Shown here: positions 8,517 to 16,549 of the stretch, piece by piece
Layout of the letters: every line of letters starts with the position of its first letter
How positions within the stretch are numbered: the stretch's first letter is position 1
DNA from: Syntrophus sp963665935
GTDB lineage: Bacteria; Desulfobacterota; Syntrophia; Syntrophales; Syntrophaceae
Length of the DNA stretch: 64,000 nt
Direction: 5' to 3'
Assembly (NCBI GenBank): GCA_963665935.1
Contig: OY762510.1
Coordinates: 992,001 to 1,056,000, forward strand
Made by a program: the position numbers and the translations under genes
The notes under the pieces: generated by a model
Seen by the model: the letters and a program-made list of their open reading frames with translations, nothing else
What the model was told of the DNA's origin: nothing
The model's database searches: none

Positions 8517-9965
8517 ATGATTATTTCATTGCCCGACGGCAGGCGCGTTCCCGTGGAAATGCATAGAGTGAAGATCGTACAGAAGATTAATCTCCTCCCC
8601 GCTGACCAGCGCCTGGAGTGTCTGCGGGCTGTGGGCTATAACACCTTTCTCCTGCAGTCGCAGGATGTTTTCCTGGATATGCTGACGGACAGCGGGACCA
8701 ATGCCATGAGCGACAACCAGCTTGCCGCCATGATGGTTGCCGACGATGCCTATGCCGGCTCCGCGAGCTTCGTCAAGCTGGCCAATGTCGTCAAGAAGAT
8801 CTTCGGATTCGAGCACACCCTGCCGGTTCATCAGGGACGGGCGGCGGAGCATCTCCTCGTCAAGGTTTTCCTCAAGGCGCCGCAGGTCGTCCTGAACAAT
8901 TACCACTTTCCTTCAACACGGGTCCATGTGGAAATCGTCGGCTCCCGGATTCTGGATCTGGTGGGAGATGACGCCCTGATTCCGGCGGGAAGCAATCCCT
9001 TCAAGGGAAACATCGACATTGCCAAGCTCCGGCAGGCCATCGAAGAACATGGCCCCGGAAATGTCGCCTTCATCCGCATGGAGGCCACGACCAACCTGAT
9101 CGGCGGCCAGCCTTTCTCCATGCAGAACCTCCGGGAAGTCCGGGAAGTCGCCACTAAGAACGGGCTCCTTCTGATCCTTGACGGCAGCCTCATCGGGGAG
9201 AACGCCTATTTCATCAAAAAGCGGGAGGCCGGTTATGCCGACAAGTCCATTCAGGAAATCCTGCGAGAAATGATGGGGATGGTGGACATCTTCTACATGT
9301 CGGGACGCAAGAGCGGCGGGGCCCGCGGCGGACTGATCGCCACCAACAATAAAGAGCACTTCCAGCACCTGATGAACTGGCTTCCCGTCTATGAAGGATT
9401 CTCAACCTACGGCGGCATGTCCACGAAGGAAATCGAGGCCATGGCCGTGGGCCTGGAGGAAATGACCGAGACCGAGGTGGCGGGAAGCAGCCCCCAGTTC
9501 ATCGAGTACTTCGCCGAACGTCTCCAGGAATACGGCGTCCCCGTCGTGACCCCGCCGGGCGGACTGGCCTGCCACGTCGATGCGAAGGCCTTCCTGCCCC
9601 ATATCCCGCCCCTTCAGTATCCGGCGGAAGCCCTCAATGCCGCCATGTACCTCGTCTCCGGGGCGCGGGGGGTTGAACGGGGGACCATGTCGGAAGACCG
9701 GGACGCAAAGGGCGATGAAATCGTCGCCCGGATGGAACTCGTGCGAATCGCCATCCCCCGCCGCGCCTTTACCCTCGGCCAGATTGAATATGTCGCCCAA
9801 CGCGTCTCCTGGCTCTACCAGCATAGAGACCTCATCGGAGGGCTCCGGTTCGTGGAGGAGCCGCCGGTCATGCGTTTCTTCTTTGGCAGACTGGAACCCC
9901 TAGGTGGGGATTGGGGGAAAAAGATTGTCGATGCCTTCCACGCGGATTTCGGAAAGGAACTTTGA
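8517..9965 (+). CDS. Tryptophanase / tyrosine phenol-lyase family PLP enzyme (divergent)
   Basis: 482-aa fold-type-I beta-eliminating lyase, aligned by eye along its length with TnaA and tyrosine phenol-lyase. Landmarks: the N-terminal LTDSGTNAMSDNQLAAMM (about 56-73), HQGRAAEHLL (about 102-111), IRMEATTNLIGGQPFS, then SGRKSGG holding the Schiff-base Lys, VYEGFSTYGGM, and LVRIAIPRRAFT near the end. The segment after the active-site Lys differs from TnaA and TPL: KS instead of KD, and one residue shorter. The substrate amino acid is therefore uncertain. Strong ribosome site (AAGGAGAAGG). It sits at the edge of the block separating the two men clusters and has no obvious menaquinone role. Confidence 0.85.
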   Translation: MIISLPDGRRVPVEMHRVKIVQKINLLPADQRLECLRAVGYNTFLLQSQDVFLDMLTDSGTNAMSDNQLAAMMVADDAYAGSASFVKLANVVKKIFGFEHTLPVHQGRAAEHLLVKVFLKAPQVVLNNYHFPSTRVHVEIVGSRILDLVGDDALIPAGSNPFKGNIDIAKLRQAIEEHGPGNVAFIRMEATTNLIGGQPFSMQNLREVREVATKNGLLLILDGSLIGENAYFIKKREAGYADKSIQEILREMMGMVDIFYMSGRKSGGARGGLIATNNKEHFQHLMNWLPVYEGFSTYGGMSTKEIEAMAVGLEEMTETEVAGSSPQFIEYFAERLQEYGVPVVTPPGGLACHVDAKAFLPHIPPLQYPAEALNAAMYLVSGARGVERGTMSEDRDAKGDEIVARMELVRIAIPRRAFTLGQIEYVAQRVSWLYQHRDLIGGLRFVEEPPVMRFFFGRLEPLGGDWGKKIVDAFHADFGKEL

Positions 9966-10094
9966 TTCTTCGGGAACGATGAACATCCATAAGTACGGTT
10001 TCTCTATCTTCGCTTTGTCCCGTTCTCATCAGGCGCGTTAAAAACGACTGAGCTGAACGCAAAACAGACAAAGTCGGGAAAAGGAGATTCAAGG

Positions 10095-11219
10095 ATGGCC
10101 ATGACCAACCGCTCAGGCACTATCAAACTTTTTCTCTGCGGGGATGTCATGACCGGCAGAGGGATCGATCAGATCCTTCCCTATCCGAGTAACCCGGTCC
10201 TTTATGAATCTTACGTGAAAGATGCGAGAGGCTATGTTGCTCTTGCCGAGAAGGTGAACGGTCTCATACCCAAGCTCGTTGATTTCGGCTATATCTGGGG
10301 GAATTCCCTGACCGAGATTGCGGCCCAGGCGCCGGATGCACGGATCATCAACCTGGAGACCAGCATCACGACGAGTGACGATTACTGGGCAGGCAAGGGG
10401 ATCAACTACCGAATGAATCCCAGAAATGTCCCCTGTCTCCAGGCTGCCCGAATAGATGTCTGCTGCCTCGCAAATAACCATGTCCTCGACTGGGGATACC
10501 AGGGCCTTCTGGAAACCATAACCACCCTGAAAATGGCCGGGATGAAGATTTCCGGGGCAGGCAGAAATGAGGAAGAGGCGCGGCTCCCGGCGATTCAGGA
10601 TCTTCCCGGCAGGGGACGGGTGCTTGTCTTTGCTTTCGGAGATGAATCGAGCGGTGTCATGCCCAGCTGGTCGGCATCGGAGAGCCATCCAGGTATTGCC
10701 GAACTGCAGGATTTTTCTGCCGAAACCGTGGACGCAATTGGAAAGGAGATACGCAAGGTAAAGCAGAGCGGGGATATTGCCGTGGTTTCCATCCATTGGG
10801 GTGGCAACTGGGGATACGGGGTACCGGAAGAACACATCCGCTTTGCCCGCCATCTTATTGATAAAGCAAACGTGGACATTCTTCATGGCCATTCTTCCCA
10901 TCATGCGATTGGCATCGACGTATACAGGGGCAAACTGATCCTCTACGGCTGTGGTGATCTGATCAACGACTATGAAGGGATAGGTGGATACAAGGAGTTT
11001 CGCAGTGACCTGGGAATCCTCTACTTTCCGGCCATCGATTCCTTGACGGGCCGGCTTACCGGCCTTCGCCTGGTCGTCATGACCTGCAAACGTTTTCGTC
11101 TGGAAAGGGCGGCAAGAAAAGATGTTTGCTGGATTGAAGGCATGTTGAACCGGGAAGGAAGGATCTTCGGCACGGCCGTGAAGCTCGAAGAAGACCTAAG
11201 CCTGAGTCTGGTGTGGTAA
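10095..11219 (+). CDS. CapA/PgsA-family metallophosphatase-like protein
   Basis: 374-aa protein with the capsule-synthesis CapA (PGA_cap) fold related to calcineurin-like phosphoesterases. Family hallmarks: KLFLCGDVMTGRG near the start, INLETSIT (about 90-97), CCLANNHVLDWG (about 121-132), VSIHWGGNWGYG (about 232-243) and LHGHSSHHAIGIDVYRGKLI (about 262-281). In polyglutamate capsule systems CapA is membrane anchored, but no signal peptide or membrane segment is visible here and no capB/capC lies nearby. It looks like a stand-alone cytoplasmic member of unknown substrate. Ribosome site AAAGGAG. Confidence 0.85.
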   Translation: MAMTNRSGTIKLFLCGDVMTGRGIDQILPYPSNPVLYESYVKDARGYVALAEKVNGLIPKLVDFGYIWGNSLTEIAAQAPDARIINLETSITTSDDYWAGKGINYRMNPRNVPCLQAARIDVCCLANNHVLDWGYQGLLETITTLKMAGMKISGAGRNEEEARLPAIQDLPGRGRVLVFAFGDESSGVMPSWSASESHPGIAELQDFSAETVDAIGKEIRKVKQSGDIAVVSIHWGGNWGYGVPEEHIRFARHLIDKANVDILHGHSSHHAIGIDVYRGKLILYGCGDLINDYEGIGGYKEFRSDLGILYFPAIDSLTGRLTGLRLVVMTCKRFRLERAARKDVCWIEGMLNREGRIFGTAVKLEEDLSLSLVW

Positions 11220-11596
11220 ATCAGGGGAAGGAACCAGCCTATCTTCCTTAAATTTATCTGGAAGGGAAGCAGGCCGCACTCCCATGCCGATTTGGGTAGC
11301 CATTGAAAAGCCGGTTTTTTAATAGAGCTTTTTGACGGAAGAAAAAGCACCCTTTCAGCACTTTTTTAGGATCATTCCGGTAGGTCAACTCTGAAAATTA
11401 CTTCCTGAAAGTGAGTATCAGACATTTTTGCAAGGATACACCATTTCAGGTGTAAATCATTAATACACAGTATATTCAATGGTTTAGAAATCACTAAGGG
11501 GCTAAAAACTTAAACATTTGTAAAAGGATAACTTGACATGAAAGAATATGTGTATATACTCCTTCTGAAGGATTTGAATAGCGAGGCAGTAGTTAT
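11220..11596. other. AT-rich intergenic region with the marR promoter
   Basis: Base composition drops sharply here relative to the men genes. It contains the palindrome TACACC-N6-GGTGTA (11437-11454) and, at its end, a good sigma-70 promoter for the MarR gene. No coding frame was recognised. Confidence 0.6.
11533..11560 (+). promoter_or_regulatory. Sigma-70 promoter of the marR gene with embedded operator motif
   Basis: TTGACA (11533-11538), 16-nt spacer, TATACT (11555-11560), 37 nt upstream of the MarR start. The motif AATATGTGTATATACT (11545-11560) overlaps the -10 box and recurs with one change downstream of marR (12089-12104), which suggests a MarR operator and autorepression. Confidence 0.6.
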
Positions 11597-12067
11597 ATGG
11601 GCTTAAGCAATTTAGACCAAGAAAACTTAAAGGAATTGTCAAAAAGAACTGGCAATGCATGCGTAAGCTTCAACTTGCGCAAGACGTCACGTTTGTTAAG
11701 CCAGCTCTATGACCAGGCGTTTAAATCAGTTTGTCTAAAGGGAACCCAGTTTTCATTGTTGATGGCAGTTGCAGGCAATAAAGACTCAACAATTGGGAAA
11801 CTCTGCAAACCACTGGGTATGGAACGTTCTACGTTGAGCCGGAATGCTGCAGTTCTTCAAAAAAAAGGGCTTATAGCAATAGAAGAGGGAGAAGACCGGC
11901 GACAGCAAAGAATAAGAATAACAGATAGTGGGATTTCGGTTTTGCGGGAAGCACTGCCCCTGTGGCAGGGGGTACAAGAAAGTTTAGCCCGTGAGCTAGG
12001 AGAAGAGAGGATAAAAAATCTCTTGGAAGACCTGCAGAGTTTGTCACGGTTGCTTAAGATGAAATGA
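11597..12067 (+). CDS. MarR-family transcriptional regulator
   Basis: 156-aa winged-helix repressor. The MarR core is visible: TQFSLLMAVAGN (about 51-62), the recognition region LGMERSTLSRNAAVLQKKGLI (split around 74-94) and the beta-wing EGEDRRQQRIRITDSG (about 97-112). Cys residues at about 17 and 44 could make it thiol- or metal-responsive, but this is speculative. The gene is AT-richer than the men genes. It is followed by a repeat of its own promoter motif and then by two Fe-S/metal-binding protein genes in the same direction, its probable targets. Confidence 0.88.
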   Translation: MGLSNLDQENLKELSKRTGNACVSFNLRKTSRLLSQLYDQAFKSVCLKGTQFSLLMAVAGNKDSTIGKLCKPLGMERSTLSRNAAVLQKKGLIAIEEGEDRRQQRIRITDSGISVLREALPLWQGVQESLARELGEERIKNLLEDLQSLSRLLKMK

Positions 12068-12088
12068 TGCTGTAAAAAAATTTAATCT

Positions 12089-12110
12089 AATATGTGCATA
12101 TACTTATATT
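12089..12110 (+). promoter_or_regulatory. Second copy of the putative MarR operator
   Basis: AATATGTGCATATACT (12089-12104) matches 15 of 16 bases of the motif overlapping the marR -10 box. It lies within the inverted repeat TAATAT-N12-ATATTA (12088-12111). The position, between marR and the Fe-S gene, suggests that MarR controls both transcripts. Confidence 0.5.
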
Positions 12111-12143
12111 AGGAGAAGGGAAGTGATAGGAGGAAATTTTAAA

Positions 12144-12179
12144 ATGCTGGTGGCGGTTTATGGGTTTATAATGTCGTAA
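12144..12179 (+). CDS. Possible 11-aa leader peptide
   Basis: A short ORF (MLVAVYGFIMS, stop TAA) has a near-perfect ribosome site, AGGAGG, about 8-9 nt before its ATG. It lies in the leader of the following Fe-S gene, ending 22 nt before that start. The strong ribosome site is the main evidence. It may couple or attenuate translation of the next gene, or be fortuitous. Confidence 0.35.
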   Translation: MLVAVYGFIMS

Positions 12180-12201
12180 CAATTCAGGAGGAATCTATAA
12201 A

Positions 12202-13323
12202 ATGGGACATATAGCAGTAGATCATAAGGCAGAGGTTTACAGGGTATTGGCTGACCGGTTGAATAGTAATCCAGTGGGAGCACCAGTTAATGAGGTGCTG
12301 ATGAAAATACTCCACCGCCTTTATACCGAAAGTGAGGCTTTGGTTGGAAGTAAATTTCCGATGGTGCCGATGAAGCTGGATAAGATCGCCGGCATCACTG
12401 GCCTTGAAGAAAGGGAATTGTTGCCCATACTGGAAAATATGGCCCCCAAAGGGCTAGTGTTGGATCTTCCTTTGCGGGATGGTACTTATTATATGCTGGC
12501 CCCGATGATGATAGGCTTTTTTGAATTTACCTTCATGCGGGTGCGAGAAGATATAGACATGAAAGAACTGGCCGAACTATTTACCTTATATCTTGAAACG
12601 CCCGGGGTATGGGAAGAGTTCTTTGGTGGCAATACCAAACTACTAAGGTCGCTGGTATATGAAAGCCTGATCCCGGCTATGGTGGACACAGAGGTTTTAG
12701 ACTACGAGCGGGCTTCCCAAATTATCCGCAATTCCTGTGGCGGTGCGCTGTCCATGTGCGCCTGCCGTCACAGGGCCAGCCACATGGGTAAGACTTGTGA
12801 AGCCGGCGGTCCCATAGAGGATGTGTGCACCACTTTGGGTGCATCCGGTCAATGGATGGTGAGCCGGGGTATGGCCAGGCCGGCCACAGTTGACGAGTTG
12901 CTAAGGGTTTTGGACCAAACGACCAAGCTGGGGCTGGTTCATACGGTTGATAACGTACTTACCCAGCCGACCGTTATCTGCCATTGCTGCGGCTGCTGCT
13001 GCGTAGCGCTACATTCTTCCATCGGGAAAAATGAATTACCTGCTCAGCCCAGTAATTTCATGCCATCTTTAGATCGGGATAGTTGCGTTGGGTGCGGTAC
13101 TTGTGCCAATAGCTGCCAGATTAAAATAATTACTATGTGTGATGACGGGAGCGGGGTCGAGGTACCTGAAGTTAATAAGGAACGTTGCCTTGGCTGCGGT
13201 GTTTGTGCCGCCTCCTGCCCCAGTGGTGCGCTAACTATGTCCCGCAGACCGGAAATCTACGTTCCGCATGAGAATAAAACGGAGCTATTAGTCCGCATTG
13301 CAAAAGAAAGAGGTAAAATATAG
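12202..13323 (+). CDS. 4Fe-4S ferredoxin-domain protein with N-terminal winged-helix-like region
   Basis: 373-aa cytoplasmic iron-sulfur protein. The N-terminal 130 residues are helical with a winged-helix look (MKLDKIAGITGLEERELLPI). The middle has Cys-rich patches: CGGALSMCACRHRASHMGKTC (split across about 180-200) and ICHCCGCCCVALH (about 258-270). The C-terminus holds two classical 4Fe-4S motifs, CVGCGTCANSC (about 293-303) and CLGCGVCAASC (about 325-335). Such proteins occur in syntrophs and Firmicutes next to redox enzymes, with unknown function. Strong ribosome site (AGGAGGAATC). Likely co-transcribed with the following DUF2284 gene and MarR-controlled. Confidence 0.8.
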   Translation: MGHIAVDHKAEVYRVLADRLNSNPVGAPVNEVLMKILHRLYTESEALVGSKFPMVPMKLDKIAGITGLEERELLPILENMAPKGLVLDLPLRDGTYYMLAPMMIGFFEFTFMRVREDIDMKELAELFTLYLETPGVWEEFFGGNTKLLRSLVYESLIPAMVDTEVLDYERASQIIRNSCGGALSMCACRHRASHMGKTCEAGGPIEDVCTTLGASGQWMVSRGMARPATVDELLRVLDQTTKLGLVHTVDNVLTQPTVICHCCGCCCVALHSSIGKNELPAQPSNFMPSLDRDSCVGCGTCANSCQIKIITMCDDGSGVEVPEVNKERCLGCGVCAASCPSGALTMSRRPEIYVPHENKTELLVRIAKERGKI

Positions 13324-13332
13324 GAGGCCAAC

Positions 13333-13866
13333 ATGGAAGGATCGGATTTAGAAAAATATTGTAAAGAAGCCTTGTGTGACGGTGTGACACACACAAAAGT
13401 AATCCACCCTGACAGTGTTGTAACAGCCCCATGGGTAAGGCTAAAATGTCTCTTTTCATGCCCTATGGGCAGCAAAAGTCACTGCTGTCCCCCTCAGACG
13501 CCAACGCCGGAACAGACAAGGGCAATTCTGGATTCCTACAAAAGGGCAATCCTCTTTCATCTGGCCGTTCCGGCGTTTGGTGAAGAACATCAAAGATTGC
13601 AGGAAATGTTGGTTAAAATGGAGGGGGATATGTTCAAGGATGGTTACTACAAAGCCTTTGTATTGCTTGCCGGTCCCTGTTTGCTATGCAAGGAGTGCGG
13701 TTCGCTTCAGGATATTCCATGCCGTTTACCAACTAAGGCAAGACCTTCCATGGAAGCATGCGGGATCGATGTCTTTCAGACGGTGAGGAATAATGGTTTT
13801 TTCATCCAGGCTTTTCTTTTACACTTAATTGGGCTTTTGTGCCCACTGGGATCTCTAACCTTCTGA
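13333..13866 (+). CDS. DUF2284 metal-binding protein, 3' end probably altered
   Basis: 177-aa Cys-rich protein resembling DUF2284: LKCLFSCPMGSKSHCCPP (about 38-55), LLAGPCLLCKECG (about 111-123), CRLPTKARPSMEACGIDVF (about 130-148). These Cys clusters probably bind metal or Fe-S. The last 20 or so residues turn hydrophobic (FLLHLIGLLCPLG) and no longer resemble the family. The stop lies only 12 bases before the left end of an IS element, so the C-terminus may have been replaced or frameshifted. It starts 9 nt after the ferredoxin gene with ribosome site AGGAGG. Confidence 0.75.
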   Translation: MEGSDLEKYCKEALCDGVTHTKVIHPDSVVTAPWVRLKCLFSCPMGSKSHCCPPQTPTPEQTRAILDSYKRAILFHLAVPAFGEEHQRLQEMLVKMEGDMFKDGYYKAFVLLAGPCLLCKECGSLQDIPCRLPTKARPSMEACGIDVFQTVRNNGFFIQAFLLHLIGLLCPLGSLTF

Positions 13867-13878
13867 ATTCACTATATC

Positions 13879-13890
13879 GCTCTTTGAAAA
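13879..13890 (+). repeat. Left terminal inverted repeat of the IS
   Basis: GCTCTTTGAAAA, exact complement of the right end at 15646-15657. The same core appears at both ends of a short putative non-autonomous element at 60670-60926. Confidence 0.8.
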
Positions 13891-13993
13891 AATCGAGGTC
13901 ATCTCAAAAATGTGGTGCCAAATGATAGGTGGATTATCCTTGACATAGCAGAGCATATTTCATATTCATGGGGTGTCAAGAAAGGAGTTCCCC

Positions 13994-15634
13994 ATGTTTG
14001 CCAGAGTCAAGAAAACCGGCCCATACGAATACCTCCAGATTGTCGAAAATCGGCGGGAGGGCAAAAAAACCATCCAACGGGTTATCGCTACAGTCGGCCG
14101 CATGGAACAACTACAGGCCAAGGGCGATATTGAGAACCTGGTGCGATCCCTTTCCCGTTTTTCCGAAAAGGTGTTGTTGGTCCTGTCCGGCAAGAGTGAA
14201 GGCATTCAGGCATCGGCGAAGAAAATCGGTCCTGCCATCATCTTCGAGAGACTCTGGAAGGAACTGAAAATTGACCGTATCCTTCGTGGCCTTCTTGCAG
14301 ACCGCAAATTTTTCTTCGATGTGGAAAGGGCCATTTTCCTGACTGTTCTGCATCGACTCTTTACCTCCGGTTCTGATCGCTCTTGCGACAAGTGGCATCG
14401 TGACTATGTCATTTCCGGGGTGGATGGGTTGTCCCTTCACCACCTTTACCGGGCGATGGCCTTCCTGGGGGAAGAGACCAACGACCAGAAAGATCGAACC
14501 CCCTTCTCTCCCCGCTGCACCAAGGATGTCATTGAAGAGGAACTGTTCCAGATGCGACAGGATCTGTTCAGTGGCCTGGATATCGTTTTCTTCGATACCA
14601 CCTCTCTCTACTTTGAGGGAGAAGGAGGCGAGACTCTTGGTCGACGTGGTCACAGCAAGGATCATCGTCCCGATCTGAACCAGATGATCGTCGGCGTCAT
14701 TCTCGACAACAATGGCAATCCCGTCTGTTGCGAGATGTGGCCGGGCAACACGGCGGATGTCAAGAGTCTGATCCCCGTTGTCGAAAGAATTCGGAGTCGC
14801 TTTCCTATCGGTAGATTCTGTGTCGTCTCCGACCGGGGCATGATCAGTGACGCAACGCTGGCCTGGCTGGACAAAGAACACATCCCTTACATTCTGGGAG
14901 CCCGGATGAGGAGGGTCAAGGAAATCAAAGAGAAAGTTCTCTCCGCCGATGGAAATTACCGGGAGGTCTTCCCGGAAGGTGCATCTTCCAAGGATCCTTC
15001 TCCGTTGAAGGTCAAGGAAGTCGTTCTTGAAAATCGCCGCTATATCGTCTGTTTGAATGACCGGCAGGCGAGAAAGGATGCCGCTGACCGCCAGGCCATT
15101 ACCGAGGCCCTGCAAGAAAAGTTGCAGCATGATCCCAAATCGCTGGTAGGCAACAAGGGGTTCCGAAAATATTTGAGGCTGGATCAGGATGCCGTTTCCC
15201 TCAACGAGGAAAAGGTTCAAGAGGAGGAGCGCTTCGACGGGAAATGGGTCCTCCGGACCAATACCGATCTTACGGCGGAGCAGGTGGCCCTCAAATACAA
15301 GGAACTCTGGCAGGTGGAACATGTCTTCCGGGACATGAAATCCATCCTGGATACACGGCCGATCTTTCACCAGCGCGATGAGACCATCAAAGGCCATGTC
15401 TTCTGCAGTTTCCTTGCCCTGGTACTGCGGAAGGAATTGGACCGCAGATTGGGAAAAACCGGGCATGATTTTGAGTGGGCTGACATTAAACAGGATCTGA
15501 AGGCCTTGCAGGAGGTCTTTCTCGAAGACAACGGGAAGAGACTTGCAATCCGTAGCGAATGCCAAGGGGTTTGCGGCAAGGTTTTTCAGGCTGTCGGTGT
15601 TGCCCTTCCTCTCACCATTCGGGAGGTGTCATGA
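13994..15634 (+). CDS. IS1634-family transposase
   Basis: 546-aa DDE transposase. The start at ATG 13994 follows AAAGGAG with 6-nt spacing, better than the upstream in-frame ATG at 13973. Catalytic residues can be proposed: first Asp in VFFDTTSLYFEG (about 198-209), second Asp in VVSDRGMIS (about 275), Glu in YKELWQVEHVFRDMKS (about 436-451), the YREL-like IS4/IS1634 signature. GRRGHSKDHRPDLNQM is a typical IS1634-family segment. No frameshift or internal stop is seen. Confidence 0.93.
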   Translation: MFARVKKTGPYEYLQIVENRREGKKTIQRVIATVGRMEQLQAKGDIENLVRSLSRFSEKVLLVLSGKSEGIQASAKKIGPAIIFERLWKELKIDRILRGLLADRKFFFDVERAIFLTVLHRLFTSGSDRSCDKWHRDYVISGVDGLSLHHLYRAMAFLGEETNDQKDRTPFSPRCTKDVIEEELFQMRQDLFSGLDIVFFDTTSLYFEGEGGETLGRRGHSKDHRPDLNQMIVGVILDNNGNPVCCEMWPGNTADVKSLIPVVERIRSRFPIGRFCVVSDRGMISDATLAWLDKEHIPYILGARMRRVKEIKEKVLSADGNYREVFPEGASSKDPSPLKVKEVVLENRRYIVCLNDRQARKDAADRQAITEALQEKLQHDPKSLVGNKGFRKYLRLDQDAVSLNEEKVQEEERFDGKWVLRTNTDLTAEQVALKYKELWQVEHVFRDMKSILDTRPIFHQRDETIKGHVFCSFLALVLRKELDRRLGKTGHDFEWADIKQDLKALQEVFLEDNGKRLAIRSECQGVCGKVFQAVGVALPLTIREVS

Positions 15635-15645
15635 TGATTATCCGA

Positions 15646-15657
15646 TTTTCAAAGAGC
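15646..15657 (-). repeat. Right terminal inverted repeat of the IS
   Basis: TTTTCAAAGAGC, the exact complement of the left repeat. Just outside it, ATGTGGTGCCAA (15661-15672) repeats a 12-mer that lies inside the left end (13910-13921). Confidence 0.8.
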
Positions 15658-16081
15658 AATATGTGGTGCCAAGAACTTTTTATGGATACCTATGTCACTG
15701 ATATAACAATACTATTTTTTAGCAACTGTAAAACTTCAGCCAGACTCTTCGGGAAAAAACGGAACTGCCAAACATTTTTTGCTTGATGCTAGTCGATTGA
15801 CAAATATGTCAGCCTATTCAAGGCTTCAGTACAACTCGTAATCAATAATTCAATTGCAAATTTAACCCATTGAGTTGTAGATGAAGTGCGTTACGAAAGC
15901 ATCTGATAGATGAAAACAGTTCCCTCGGAGCCGGTTCGTAGGGGAAGGCGCCGAACCTCCTTGAACTGCGGTGATTAAGAGCCATTGAGGTGAAAGGTAA
16001 AGAACAGGTTTGGAAGCGAAAGAAGCAATACTTCAATCGAGATGTGTTCGCCTAAGAGTTTAGACCTCTTTGGCGTGTACG
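15658..16081. other. Intergenic region right of the IS; no gene recognised
   Basis: About 420 bases, AT-rich in the first half. Short open frames occur on both strands but none has a ribosome site or a recognisable product. The region may contain decayed mobile DNA, but I cannot assign it. Confidence 0.5.
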
Positions 16082-16396
16082 TTATTCCCCCAACATGCTA
16101 TCGACCCAGGAGATTGCCGCTGCAACGTTGGGAAAGCCAATGGTGCTGGTCAGTAAAATTAATGAGTGATAAACCTCTTCACGCGATGCTCCTGCATCCA
16201 TAGCTCTTCGAGCTTGGCTGTGAACGCCGCCTTCTGATCTTATTGCGGCAGCAGCGGCGAGTTGGATTAAGTGTGAAGTTTTTTCGTCTATAGGCCCAGC
16301 CTGACGAACCGTTTTCCCTAATTGATCAATCGCTTTTCCATACTCTTGAAACCGTTCTTTAATGCTTTGATAATGTTTGGGCAATTCCGTTGTCAT
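16082..16396 (-). CDS. Carboxymuconolactone decarboxylase-family protein (AhpD-like fold)
   Basis: 104-aa all-helical CMD-domain protein: LIQLAAAAAIRSEGGVHSQARRAMDAGASREEVYHSLILL (spread over about 44-84). AhpD-type members carry a redox EGCxxCH motif. Here the corresponding stretch reads SEGGVHS without cysteines, so a thiol-peroxidase-reductant role is unlikely. A non-redox or decarboxylase-like function is possible; substrate unknown. Good ribosome site (GGAGG) about 7 nt before the ATG. It stands alone between an IS flank and a hypothetical gene. Confidence 0.82.
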   Translation of the reverse strand: MTTELPKHYQSIKERFQEYGKAIDQLGKTVRQAGPIDEKTSHLIQLAAAAAIRSEGGVHSQARRAMDAGASREEVYHSLILLTSTIGFPNVAAAISWVDSMLGE

Positions 16397-16549
16397 GGGC
16401 AGGCCTCCTATGATTTTTTTGTAGGATTGGAACGAAGCATTGCTCAGGTACCCCCTTCATTTTATGAAGAGGAGAGAAGCGAAAAAAGAAGTCAAAGGGA
16501 ATTCCGTGAAGAAGAACCCCGTACTCATTCGTCTCACAATATTCAGATG

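Larger units (their letters stand above)
13879..15657 (+). mobile_element. IS1634-family insertion sequence
   Basis: Element of about 1.78 kb with one transposase gene and exact 12-bp terminal inverted repeats (GCTCTTTGAAAA at the left, its complement at the right). Similarity extends outward through ATAT on both sides, which could be repeat or a 4-bp target duplication. The ORF looks intact, so the element may still be mobile. It sits just after the DUF2284 gene inside the block that separates the two men clusters. Confidence 0.85.

Noticed and set aside
14111..15565. Long minus-strand frame opposite the transposase
   Set aside because: Shadow frame of an intact IS1634-family transposase; no ribosome site or known motif.
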